Of a stretch of DNA of 8,768 nucleotides, positions 1 through 5,610 are shown in pieces. The notes beneath the pieces were generated by a model. It was not told the origin of the DNA. It searched no databases and saw only the letters and a list, made by a program, of their open reading frames with translations. The stretch comes from Fimbriimonadales bacterium (GTDB taxonomy: Bacteria > Armatimonadota > Fimbriimonadia > Fimbriimonadales > GBS-DC). The DNA lies in contig JAOAES010000104.1 in assembly GCA_026416655.1 (NCBI GenBank), forward strand, positions 1-8,768, in the 5' to 3' direction. Made by a program: the position numbers and the translations under genes. Numbering within the stretch: the first letter of the stretch is position 1; every line of letters begins with the position of its first letter.

Positions 1-209
1 TCCTTCAGGTCGACAATCTCCCACCCGATTCGGCGGTCAAATTCCACCATAACATCGATATCGCTTTCAGGGGTCGCCTCATTGCGTGCGAAGGAGCCGA
101 ACAGCGCCAACCGTTTTATCGGATACCGTGCCCGTAAGCGAGGCAAGTGTTGTCTGAGCAAACGCACCACTCGCTCGCGCTCGGAACCAGATTCTACGAC
201 GGCAGCCAC
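1..209 (-). CDS. MNT-type nucleotidyltransferase domain protein, partial (C-terminus beyond left edge)
   Basis: This is the first 69 codons of a minus-strand gene that runs off the left edge. It shows the signature of the minimal nucleotidyltransferase (MNT, polymerase-beta-like) fold: GSFAR at residues 38-42, then SDIDVMVEF at 49-57, where D50 and D52 would be metal ligands. Family knowledge: such small proteins often pair with HEPN ribonucleases as MntA-type antitoxins that AMPylate the toxin. The expected partner would lie outside the window, so the pairing cannot be tested here. I chose GTG at 207-209 because an in-frame TGA lies a little upstream with no ATG between. A TATAAT sits just upstream, so the mRNA may be leaderless. 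The fold is secure; the toxin-antitoxin role is inference. Confidence 0.85.
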   Translation of the reverse strand, partial: MAAVVESGSERERVVRLLRQHLPRLRARYPIKRLALFGSFARNEATPESDIDVMVEFDRRIGWEIVDLK

Positions 210-215
210 ATCCTG

Positions 216-221
216 ATTATA
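216..221 (-). promoter_or_regulatory. Candidate -10 box (TATAAT) for the MNT gene
   Basis: The minus strand reads a perfect TATAAT here. A start about 7 nt downstream falls at 209, the first base of the GTG start codon, which suggests a leaderless transcript. No good -35 hexamer is visible 16-18 nt upstream. The same AT-rich patch read on the plus strand (GATTAT) could serve the divergent DUF3054 gene, making this a compact bidirectional promoter region. Confidence 0.45.
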
Positions 222-249
222 CCTCTCTGAGGTGAGGTATCCTCATGCC

Positions 250-621
250 ATGCGTTGGGGCTGGATGCTGGGCGATGTCGTCGCGTTGACGCTGTTCGTG
301 CTGGTCGGCTTACAAAGTCACGGCACGCTGGACGAGTACGGGTTGCAACGCAACCTGCCGGCGTTCTTGCTGGGCTGGTTTCTTGTCGCGCTGCCGTTGG
401 GGGTATATCGCGCGCAGCCGCCGAAGTGGGCGTTGCCTGTTGCATGGGTGCTGAGCGTCACGCTGGGGATAGCACTCCGTAATCAGTTTGTAGGGCGTGG
501 ACTGTTCGGAACGATTAGCCCTGTGTTCTGGATTATCTCGCTGACGGGCGTTGCTCTGTTCACCGGGCTGCCCCGACTGATTGCGTATGGCTTGCGCAAG
601 CGAACCCTCGCAGCGAGGTAA
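250..621 (+). CDS. DUF3054 family integral membrane protein
   Basis: A small hydrophobic protein of 123 residues with about four predicted membrane segments (roughly 7-21, 38-52, 63-76 and 90-110) and a short basic cytoplasmic tail (LRKRTLAAR). The pattern GD-VALTLFVLVG--SHG near the N-terminus, then P-FLLGWFLVALPLG-Y, a W--LSVTLGIALR segment and a final hydrophobic helix match the DUF3054 family, whose function is unknown. I prefer ATG 250 because GGTGAGG (231-237) sits upstream, with somewhat long spacing, and because family members begin a few residues before the GD motif. GTG at 232 (129 residues) is the alternative and lacks a Shine-Dalgarno sequence. Its stop codon is one base before the mltG start, so the two are very probably one transcription unit, but nothing in the sequence links DUF3054 to cell-wall synthesis. 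Confidence 0.8.
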   Translation: MRWGWMLGDVVALTLFVLVGLQSHGTLDEYGLQRNLPAFLLGWFLVALPLGVYRAQPPKWALPVAWVLSVTLGIALRNQFVGRGLFGTISPVFWIISLTGVALFTGLPRLIAYGLRKRTLAAR

Positions 622-622
622 G

Positions 623-1627
623 ATGAAACGCCTACTAATCGTCGGGTCTCTTGCTCTACTTTTGCTGGTACTGGGAGTATCAGGCGTCTGGTTCTACCTG
701 CAGACGCGCCCGCTGAGCCACGCTTTTCAGCCGCAACTTGTGCGCCTGCGCACGCCGATAGACGCTGACGCGCTTGCCCAACGCCTCTACGAGCGCAAAC
801 TGGTGCGCAACCCGCGGCTGCTCAGCTGGTGGCTCCGATGGAGGGGCAAGCCTCAAATCGCGCAGGGCGACTACGAGTTCAGCCCAAACCAGAGCCTGTT
901 CGAAATCGCCGACATCCTGATTCACGAACGGTTCACGCGCAACTGGGTCACAATCCCCGAAGGCTGGACGATAGCCCGCATCGCCGAACGGCTCCATGAG
1001 CGCGGCGTCGCCGACAAAGAGGAGTTTCTCGCTCTCTGCCGGCAGCCACAGCGGTTCCATGATATCGGCATGCCCCTGCCTGCGAATCTCCCCTTAGAGG
1101 GCTACCTGTTCCCCAGCACCTACCGTCTGCCGCCGGGCACGGGCGCGGAGCAAGCCATCCGCATAATGCTCAATACCACCCGTCAACAGGTCTACCTGCG
1201 CTACAAAAACGCCATGCAACAGCGCGGGCTGAGCCTGCACGAACTGCTTACTATCGCCTCGATGATCGAGAAAGAGGTGCTGCACGACGACGAGCGTCCC
1301 CGCGTGGCGTCGGTCATCTATAACCGCCTGAAGCGCAACATGCCCCTGCAGATCGACGCTACTGTGCTGTATGGCATGGGCTACTGGAAGGAGCGCGTGC
1401 TGTATAAAGACCTGAAGCATCCCTCGCCCTACAATACCTATCTGAATCGCGGCTTGCCGCCCGGGCCGATTGCGAACCCTGGACTGGCAAGCGTCCGCGC
1501 CGCACTGCAGCCAGAGTCGACAGAGTATCTGTTCTACGTGGCGCAGGCGGACGGCTATCACCGCTTCTCCCGCACCTACGAGGAGCATCTGCAGGCGATT
1601 CGCGAGATACGCGCGGGGAGGGAGTAG
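623..1627 (+). CDS. mltG: Endolytic peptidoglycan transglycosylase MltG (YceG-like)
   Basis: MltG is an inner-membrane lytic transglycosylase that cleaves nascent glycan strands and is thought to end their elongation. The 334-residue length is close to the 340 of E. coli. In order: a short cytoplasmic start, one membrane anchor (about 3-24), a LysM-like subdomain (about 42-95, with GDYEFSPNQSLFEIADIL), then the catalytic YceG domain. Family motifs are intact: P-EGWTIARIAERL, EGYLFPSTYRLP, ASMIEKE with catalytic Glu at 216, NRL----MPLQIDATVLYG, and the closing run YNTYLNRGLPPGPIANPG. ATG 623 follows GCGAGG by 4 nt and gives a normal N-terminus; an upstream in-frame start at 581 would overlap DUF3054 and is unlikely. 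The common neighbours ruvX and tmk are absent. No terminator is visible downstream. Confidence 0.97.
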   Translation: MKRLLIVGSLALLLLVLGVSGVWFYLQTRPLSHAFQPQLVRLRTPIDADALAQRLYERKLVRNPRLLSWWLRWRGKPQIAQGDYEFSPNQSLFEIADILIHERFTRNWVTIPEGWTIARIAERLHERGVADKEEFLALCRQPQRFHDIGMPLPANLPLEGYLFPSTYRLPPGTGAEQAIRIMLNTTRQQVYLRYKNAMQQRGLSLHELLTIASMIEKEVLHDDERPRVASVIYNRLKRNMPLQIDATVLYGMGYWKERVLYKDLKHPSPYNTYLNRGLPPGPIANPGLASVRAALQPESTEYLFYVAQADGYHRFSRTYEEHLQAIREIRAGRE

Positions 1628-1659
1628 CGAATATCTATCAAATGCTCACACCCGATCGG

Positions 1660-1665
1660 TATAAT
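1660..1665 (+). promoter_or_regulatory. Candidate -10 box (TATAAT) upstream of the wHTH/nuclease-like gene
   Basis: A perfect TATAAT lies in the 127-bp gap after mltG. A weak -35-like ATCAAA sits at 1637-1642 with a 17-bp spacer, matching only 3 of 6 consensus positions. Predicted transcription would start near 1672, giving a leader of about 44 nt to GTG 1716 or 83 nt to ATG 1755. This suggests the downstream gene is transcribed separately from mltG. Confidence 0.5.
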
Positions 1666-1754
1666 ACGCGAAGCCGACCTGTCGCTGCCCTTGCGGATCA
1701 AGGATACGCGAGTCCGTGAATACAAAACAGCTTAGGGGAGCAAGAGAGAGTCAG

Positions 1755-2510
1755 ATGAGCTGGCCAGAGGTGATTCGCGCTATCATCGAAGCGAATGGTG
1801 GGCAGGCGACGCTGCCTGTGCTTTATCAGCAGGCTGGGCAGTATCGCAAACTGCCAAAAGGCGACTGGCAAAAAACACTGCGCGGCGTGCTATACCGTGA
1901 GGCGCGCAAAGGACGGTATATACGCACGGGGCTGGGCGTTTTCGCGCTACCCGAACGAGCGCAACAGCAGCCTCAGAACGCCTATCAAGAGGCGGCGCAA
2001 GGACAGTCGTATCAGAATTACCTGAAGCAACAGAGCGATTTACACGGCGCAGTACAGGGGATGTTGATTGAAATCGGCAATTATCTTGGATACCTGACTT
2101 ACACGAGCGACAAGAACCGCTCGTTCGATGGGAAGCCACTGAGCAGTCTCTGCGGGTTGCAACGGATACCTGAGTTCACCTACGAGGGAATTGTTCGCAT
2201 AACCAGTTTCCGCGATGTGGTGTGGTTTAGCAATAGCCAACACCCCTTCCCCAAGTATATCTACGATGTGGAAAACACTACCGACTTCGATAACTCGATG
2301 CACCAGATGTACCAGCTACGGGAGACCAGCGCACGCTTCGTACTGGTTGCGGAGGAGAGCAAGCGCAAACTGTTCGACCAAAAACTTCGACGCGATCCCT
2401 TTGCGCAGATTGCTTCGCGCTACGCCTTTCGTTCCTATGAGCAGGTCGTTCGATTCTACTTTAGCTGCGTGGAGCATTACGAACTGCGCCTTGCGTTTTT
2501 GGAGACCTGA
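1755..2510 (+). CDS. Winged-helix protein with C-terminal PD-(D/E)XK-like nuclease domain (tentative)
   Basis: A 251-residue soluble protein that I cannot assign to a named family. The first ~67 residues look like a winged-helix DNA-binding domain of the HARE-HTH/Mrr-N kind: SWPEVIRAIIEANGG, a second helix region with LPVLYQQAG-Y, and a basic wing RKGRYIRTGLGVFAL. After a Gln-rich linker (about 68-96) the C-terminal part has GMLIEIGNYLGY, then RDVVWF, then YIYDVENTTDF, then ARFVLVAEE and SYEQVV. The spacing E(106)...D(154)VVWF...D(171)-V-E(173) resembles a PD-(D/E)XK nuclease core with Glu in place of Lys, as in the ExE variant of BamHI; this is pattern reading only. ATG 1755 directly precedes the wHTH; GTG 1716 (264 residues, with a distant AGGA) is possible. 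No methyltransferase or defence gene is adjacent. It converges on the permease with an 8-bp gap. Confidence 0.8.
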   Translation: MSWPEVIRAIIEANGGQATLPVLYQQAGQYRKLPKGDWQKTLRGVLYREARKGRYIRTGLGVFALPERAQQQPQNAYQEAAQGQSYQNYLKQQSDLHGAVQGMLIEIGNYLGYLTYTSDKNRSFDGKPLSSLCGLQRIPEFTYEGIVRITSFRDVVWFSNSQHPFPKYIYDVENTTDFDNSMHQMYQLRETSARFVLVAEESKRKLFDQKLRRDPFAQIASRYAFRSYEQVVRFYFSCVEHYELRLAFLET

Positions 2511-2518
2511 GAGTTTGC

Positions 2519-4285
2519 CTAAAACCCCCAAAACCTCGGAATCAGCAGCGTCGCCAGGATCCAGAACAGAAAGTTCAGCGGTGCGCCGACGCGCACGAAG
2601 TCGCTGAACTGGTACTGCCCGATGCCGAACACCATCGTGTTCGTCTGGTAGCCGATGGGGGTCATAAAGCTCGCGGAGGCAGCGTAGGCGACGGCGAACA
2701 GGAACGGGCGGGCGTCCACCCCCAGCGCGGCGGCGACCTCAATCGCCAACGCCGCCATCAGCACCGCCGTCGCGTTGTTGGACATCACCTCCGTAATCAG
2801 CGAGGTGAGCAGGTAGAAACCCGATAGCGCGACGATGGGTCCCAGCGCGCCCAGCGGGGCGACGATGCTGGTTGTGAGCCAGCGCGCTGCGCCGGTGGTC
2901 TCCATCGCCGCGCCCAGCCCCAGCATCGCCCCCAGCATAATCAGCAACCGCCAGTCGATGGATTGTATCGCCTCATCGGGCTTCAAGCAGCCCATCAACA
3001 CCATCAGCAGTGCGCCCGTGAGCGCGGTTACCGAAGTCGGATACCACCCCAGCGAGGCAATCGTCACCACACCCACCATAATCACCCCTGCGAGCAGCGC
3101 CTTGAGCGGGCGTGGACGGGTCGCCTCCGTCTGCGAGACGAAAATAAAATCGGGCAGGCGCAACAGCTCGGGCAACCGCTCGCGCTCCACCTGAACCAGA
3201 ATCGCGTCGCCCGCTTCCAACGGTGTGTCGGCGAACTGTTCCAACGCCATCTCCTGACGGTGGCGCAGCGCCAGCACCGTCGCGCCGAACCGGTTGCGGA
3301 ACCGGCTGCTGCGCAACGTCTTGCCGACCAGCGACGAGCTCGGCGTCAGCACGAGTTCCACCAGCAGCGGCGGCTCGGTTTGGGTATGCGCCTGCTCGTC
3401 CACCACCAGTTTCAGCCCATACGCGCCCTGCAGCTGCTGCAGACGCTGCAGATTGCACCGCACGCGCAAAATATCGCCCTCTTGCAAGATACGGTCAGGC
3501 AGGGGCAGCAGGCGTACATCGTTGCGCCAGATGTCCAGCACTTCGACGCCCAGCTCCCTGACGAAATCGGCGTCCATTAGGCGTTTGCCGACGGCTTTGG
3601 ATTTCTCGGTGAGTTCCACTTCCGTGATATACGCGCTCAGGCGGTAGGCGTCGGCAGGGTTGGCGGCAGGGCGACGCTCCGGCAGCAGGCGCATGCCAAT
3701 CACGAACAGATACACCAGCCCCGCCCCCGTAAATACCAGCCCCAGCGGTGTGAACTCGAACATCCCCATCGGCGCAATCCCGCGCTCCTGAGCCACGCCG
3801 TTCACAATCAGGTTCGTGGAAGTGCCTATCAGCGTGCAGACCCCGCCCAGCATCGCGGCGTAGGAGACGGGCAGCAGCAGGCGCGAGGGGCTGAGCCGCG
3901 CCGTCTCCGACAACGCCAGCGTCAGGGGAATGAACAGCGCGACGACCGCCGTGTTGTTCACGAACGCCGAGAGGAACGCCGTAAGGACGAGCAGTGCGCC
4001 CACTGCCAGCCCCGCCGCGCGTCGCGCCAGCTTCTCTAACCCTCGCGCTACCCAGCCGATGAACCCCGTGCGCTGCAGCCCCTCGCTCAACACGAACATC
4101 GCCGCGATGGTAATCACCGCGTCGTTGCTGAACCCCCGCAGCCCGCGCTCCACAGGGACCAAGCCACTGAGCAGCAGCGTCGCCAGCACTATCAGGGCGA
4201 CCACTTCAGGTGGAAAGCGATTGCTGATAAACAGCGCCATCGCCACGCCCAACAAACCGAGTGTGAGCGCGATTTCTAAGGTCAT
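2519..4285 (-). CDS. SLC13 family (DASS-type) permease with two RCK_C (TrkA-C) domains
   Basis: A 588-residue inner-membrane transporter of the divalent anion/Na+ symporter superfamily. An N-terminal membrane half (about 3-200) carries SAFVNNTAVVALFIP (106-120) and the substrate/Na+-site loop GTSTN (154-158). A cytoplasmic insert holds two RCK_C/TrkA-C domains (about 215-290 and 305-385, each with a GD-I-V/LV--ERxRL-type pattern). The second membrane half (about 393-588) repeats the signatures as MSNNATAV (501-508) and GYQTNTMVF (545-553). Proteins with this layout are often annotated as sulfate or dicarboxylate permeases; the substrate cannot be read here. RCK_C domains bind small ligands in other channels and transporters, and in some systems c-di-AMP, so a link to the nearby cdaA is possible but unproven. 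ATG 4285 has no Shine-Dalgarno of its own and overlaps (ATGA) the end of a 9-codon ORF. Confidence 0.95.
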   Translation of the reverse strand: MTLEIALTLGLLGVAMALFISNRFPPEVVALIVLATLLLSGLVPVERGLRGFSNDAVITIAAMFVLSEGLQRTGFIGWVARGLEKLARRAAGLAVGALLVLTAFLSAFVNNTAVVALFIPLTLALSETARLSPSRLLLPVSYAAMLGGVCTLIGTSTNLIVNGVAQERGIAPMGMFEFTPLGLVFTGAGLVYLFVIGMRLLPERRPAANPADAYRLSAYITEVELTEKSKAVGKRLMDADFVRELGVEVLDIWRNDVRLLPLPDRILQEGDILRVRCNLQRLQQLQGAYGLKLVVDEQAHTQTEPPLLVELVLTPSSSLVGKTLRSSRFRNRFGATVLALRHRQEMALEQFADTPLEAGDAILVQVERERLPELLRLPDFIFVSQTEATRPRPLKALLAGVIMVGVVTIASLGWYPTSVTALTGALLMVLMGCLKPDEAIQSIDWRLLIMLGAMLGLGAAMETTGAARWLTTSIVAPLGALGPIVALSGFYLLTSLITEVMSNNATAVLMAALAIEVAAALGVDARPFLFAVAYAASASFMTPIGYQTNTMVFGIGQYQFSDFVRVGAPLNFLFWILATLLIPRFWGF

Positions 4286-4311
4286 GCTGGATTTTTGGGA
4301 AAGGCGGTCAT
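4282..4311 (-). CDS. Possible 9-codon leader peptide coupled to the permease
   Basis: The minus strand encodes MTAFPKNPA followed by TGA. Its ATG (4309-4311) is preceded by GGAGAG (4315-4320) at good Shine-Dalgarno spacing, while the permease start itself has none. The TGA shares three bases with the permease ATG (an ATGA overlap), the usual arrangement for translational coupling. The composition shows no stretch of one regulatory amino acid, so simple coupling fits better than attenuation. It could be fortuitous; a 10-codon ORF is too short for coding statistics. Confidence 0.4.
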   Translation of the reverse strand: MTAFPKNPA

Positions 4312-4446
4312 AATCTCTCCGACTGTGCGGGCAGCGCAGCCAGTAAACTTGTCTGGCTCATGCCCCTATTTTACCTCGATTGCGGGAGCACGTGCCGTCC
4401 AGACAAGGCTCGAAAGCCTCAACGGTTATGATATCTCCTTTCGTTC

Positions 4447-4476
4447 TTGCCCACACCCTCCGCATTCAGGTATATT
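4447..4476 (+). promoter_or_regulatory. Candidate promoter of the thioesterase gene (TTGCCC - 18 bp - TATATT)
   Basis: TTGCCC at 4447-4452 and TATATT at 4471-4476 are separated by 18 bp, each matching most of the sigma-70 consensus. Transcription would start near 4483, about 2 nt before ATG 4485, implying a leaderless or nearly leaderless mRNA. This agrees with the absence of a well-spaced Shine-Dalgarno before that ATG. Confidence 0.5.
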
Positions 4477-4484
4477 TTCCCCCG

Positions 4485-4925
4485 ATGCAGCACGAAGCGT
4501 TAACCCCCTGGATCGAGACTGCGCCGTTTGAGGTGCGCTATGCGGAGACCGACGCGATGGGCGTGGTGTACTATGCGAACTATCTGGTATGGTTCGAGGC
4601 GGCGCGAGGGACTTTCTGTCGCGCCTACGACATCGATTATGTCGCTTTAGAGAAGGACGGCACGCCCGCTGCAGTGGTGGAGGCATACTGTCGCTATCGC
4701 GCCCCTGCCCGCTACGGCGACCGGGTTATTACCCGCGTGCGCCTCACCGAGCTGAAGGGCAGCAGCATGCGCTTTGAGTACGAGATTCTGAACGCCGACA
4801 CGCGCCAGCTGCTTGCCGAGGGCTGGACGCGCCATGTGTGGATTAATCGCGAGGGGAAGCCGACGCGCTGTCCCGAAGTGATACGGCATCGGGTGGAGCA
4901 GGCGCGCGCCGCGCGTTCAGAGTAA
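4485..4925 (+). CDS. Acyl-CoA thioesterase, YbgC/4-hydroxybenzoyl-CoA thioesterase family
   Basis: A 146-residue single-domain hot-dog thioesterase that hydrolyses acyl-CoA thioesters in the cytoplasm. The active-site segment YAETDAMGVVYYANYLVWFE (residues 19-38) matches the YbgC signature, with catalytic Asp at 23; VEAYCRYRAPARYGD and the strand FEYEIL are also typical. The length is normal for the family. I chose ATG 4485 because the homologous region starts about 12 residues later and a promoter-like pair ends just before it; in-frame upstream starts from 4380 would add residues unrelated to the family. It does not sit in a tol-pal cluster, the usual home of ybgC in Gram-negatives, so the in vivo substrate is open. 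Its last 83 bp overlap tail-to-tail with the PAP2 gene on the other strand. Confidence 0.93.
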   Translation: MQHEALTPWIETAPFEVRYAETDAMGVVYYANYLVWFEAARGTFCRAYDIDYVALEKDGTPAAVVEAYCRYRAPARYGDRVITRVRLTELKGSSMRFEYEILNADTRQLLAEGWTRHVWINREGKPTRCPEVIRHRVEQARAARSE

Positions 4926-5610
4926 AGTAGGCAATTGCACCCCACAGCATGCCAATCGCCGCGCCCGCGAGAACATCCGAGGGGTAATGCACGCCGCGAT
5001 AGATGCGCGACAGCCCCACCAGCCCTGCCAACACCAACGCGCCGTAGCCCCAGAAGCGATAGCGCGTGCCCTGCGTGAGCAGGAACACCCAAAACGCCAG
5101 TGCGAAGGCGGTTGTGGTATGCCCCGACGGGAACGAGTTGTGGAAGATGCGCTCGTCGGGGGCGACAATCGCATCGGGCAGGTTCGACGGGCGCAGGCGG
5201 GGAACCATGCGCTTGATTATCTGCGCGGTTAGACCACTGCCCACGAACGCGAGCAGGGCGGGAAGGAAAAGGGTTCGGAAGCCAGATTGAAAGCCCTCAC
5301 CCCTTACCCCTTTTTCACGGTTTGGGAGGGGAGTCTTGCCGTTGCCCTCACCCCCCTGTCCCCCCTCTCCCACTGCGTGGGAGAGGGGAGTTAGCTCCCC
5401 CCTCTCCCACGCAGTGGGAGAGGGGGCGGGGGTGAGGGTACTTCTTCGCCGCCACTCCCACGCGCCCCACGCCGTGAGCACCAGCAACATCTGCACCCAG
5501 CCCAGCCCCAGACTCGTAATCGCCCACATCACGGGATCCAGCAGCGGGTGGTTCAGCCCGTGGTTGAGGGCGTAAAACAGCTCGCGATCCCATACCAGCA
5601 GGGTATCCAT
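4843..5610 (-). CDS. PAP2 family membrane phosphatase with an in-frame repeat insertion
   Basis: A 255-residue lipid-phosphate phosphatase (PAP2 superfamily) expected in the cytoplasmic membrane with its active site facing outward; likely substrates are phosphatidate, undecaprenyl pyrophosphate or related lipids. All three catalytic motifs are intact: K133-x6-R140P141 (KRMVPRLRP), PSGH at 161-164, and SR(201-202)-x5-H208-x3-D212. Odd points: residues about 58-106 (SPTAWERG, LSHAVGEGG, PLPNREKG) are encoded by palindromic repeat DNA and separate the first membrane segment (about 30-50) from the second (about 112-131). The tail after AYFTLNAR (about residue 233) is Ala/Pro/Ser-rich and antisense to the thioesterase. 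ATG 5608-5610 overlaps the stop of the aldehyde dehydrogenase homologue (TGATG), so translation is probably coupled. It is the last gene of the cdaA run. Confidence 0.92.
   Translation of the reverse strand: MDTLLVWDRELFYALNHGLNHPLLDPVMWAITSLGLGWVQMLLVLTAWGAWEWRRRSTLTPAPSPTAWERGELTPLSHAVGEGGQGGEGNGKTPLPNREKGVRGEGFQSGFRTLFLPALLAFVGSGLTAQIIKRMVPRLRPSNLPDAIVAPDERIFHNSFPSGHTTTAFALAFWVFLLTQGTRYRFWGYGALVLAGLVGLSRIYRGVHYPSDVLAGAAIGMLWGAIAYFTLNARRAPAPPDAVSLRDSASASPRD
5293..5439. repeat. Palindromic interspersed-repeat block inside the PAP2 gene
   Basis: A CT/GA-rich block with three copies of the end motif GCCCTCACCCC or its complement: forward at 5293 and 5344, inverted near 5429-5438. Within 5345-5438 two 27-bp hairpins (CCCCTCTCCCA and TGGGAGAGGGG arms) are reverse complements of each other and flank an almost symmetric GAGTTAGCTC centre, so the whole is a nested inverted repeat of about 94 bp. 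A related half-unit lies at 5294-5330. The block is 147 nt, a multiple of three, and remains open in the PAP2 frame. It resembles MITE-like intergenic repeats; no transposase is present. Confidence 0.8.

Noticed and set aside
2511..2518. Terminator between the converging genes at 2510 and 2519
   Set aside because: The gap is 8 bp and I see no stem-loop followed by a T-run on either strand; intrinsic terminators were not found elsewhere in the window either.
3425..3455. Short CTGCAG-type repeats in the permease gene
   Set aside because: Explained by Leu/Gln codons of an ordinary coding segment (LQRLQQLQG); no wider repeat structure.
2963..3580. Plus-strand open frame of 205 codons opposite the SLC13 permease
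   Set aside because: Antisense to the RCK_C part of the permease; Gln/Arg/His-rich translation typical of a shadow frame.
4286..4484. Hidden small gene or riboswitch in the largest intergenic gap
   Set aside because: Open frames here lack ribosome sites and family resemblance, except the 9-codon leader; no riboswitch consensus recognised.
5293..5439. CRISPR array or insertion sequence at the repeat block
   Set aside because: There are no regular spacers and no transposase; the repeats are inverted and GC-rich, fitting a MITE-like palindromic repeat.
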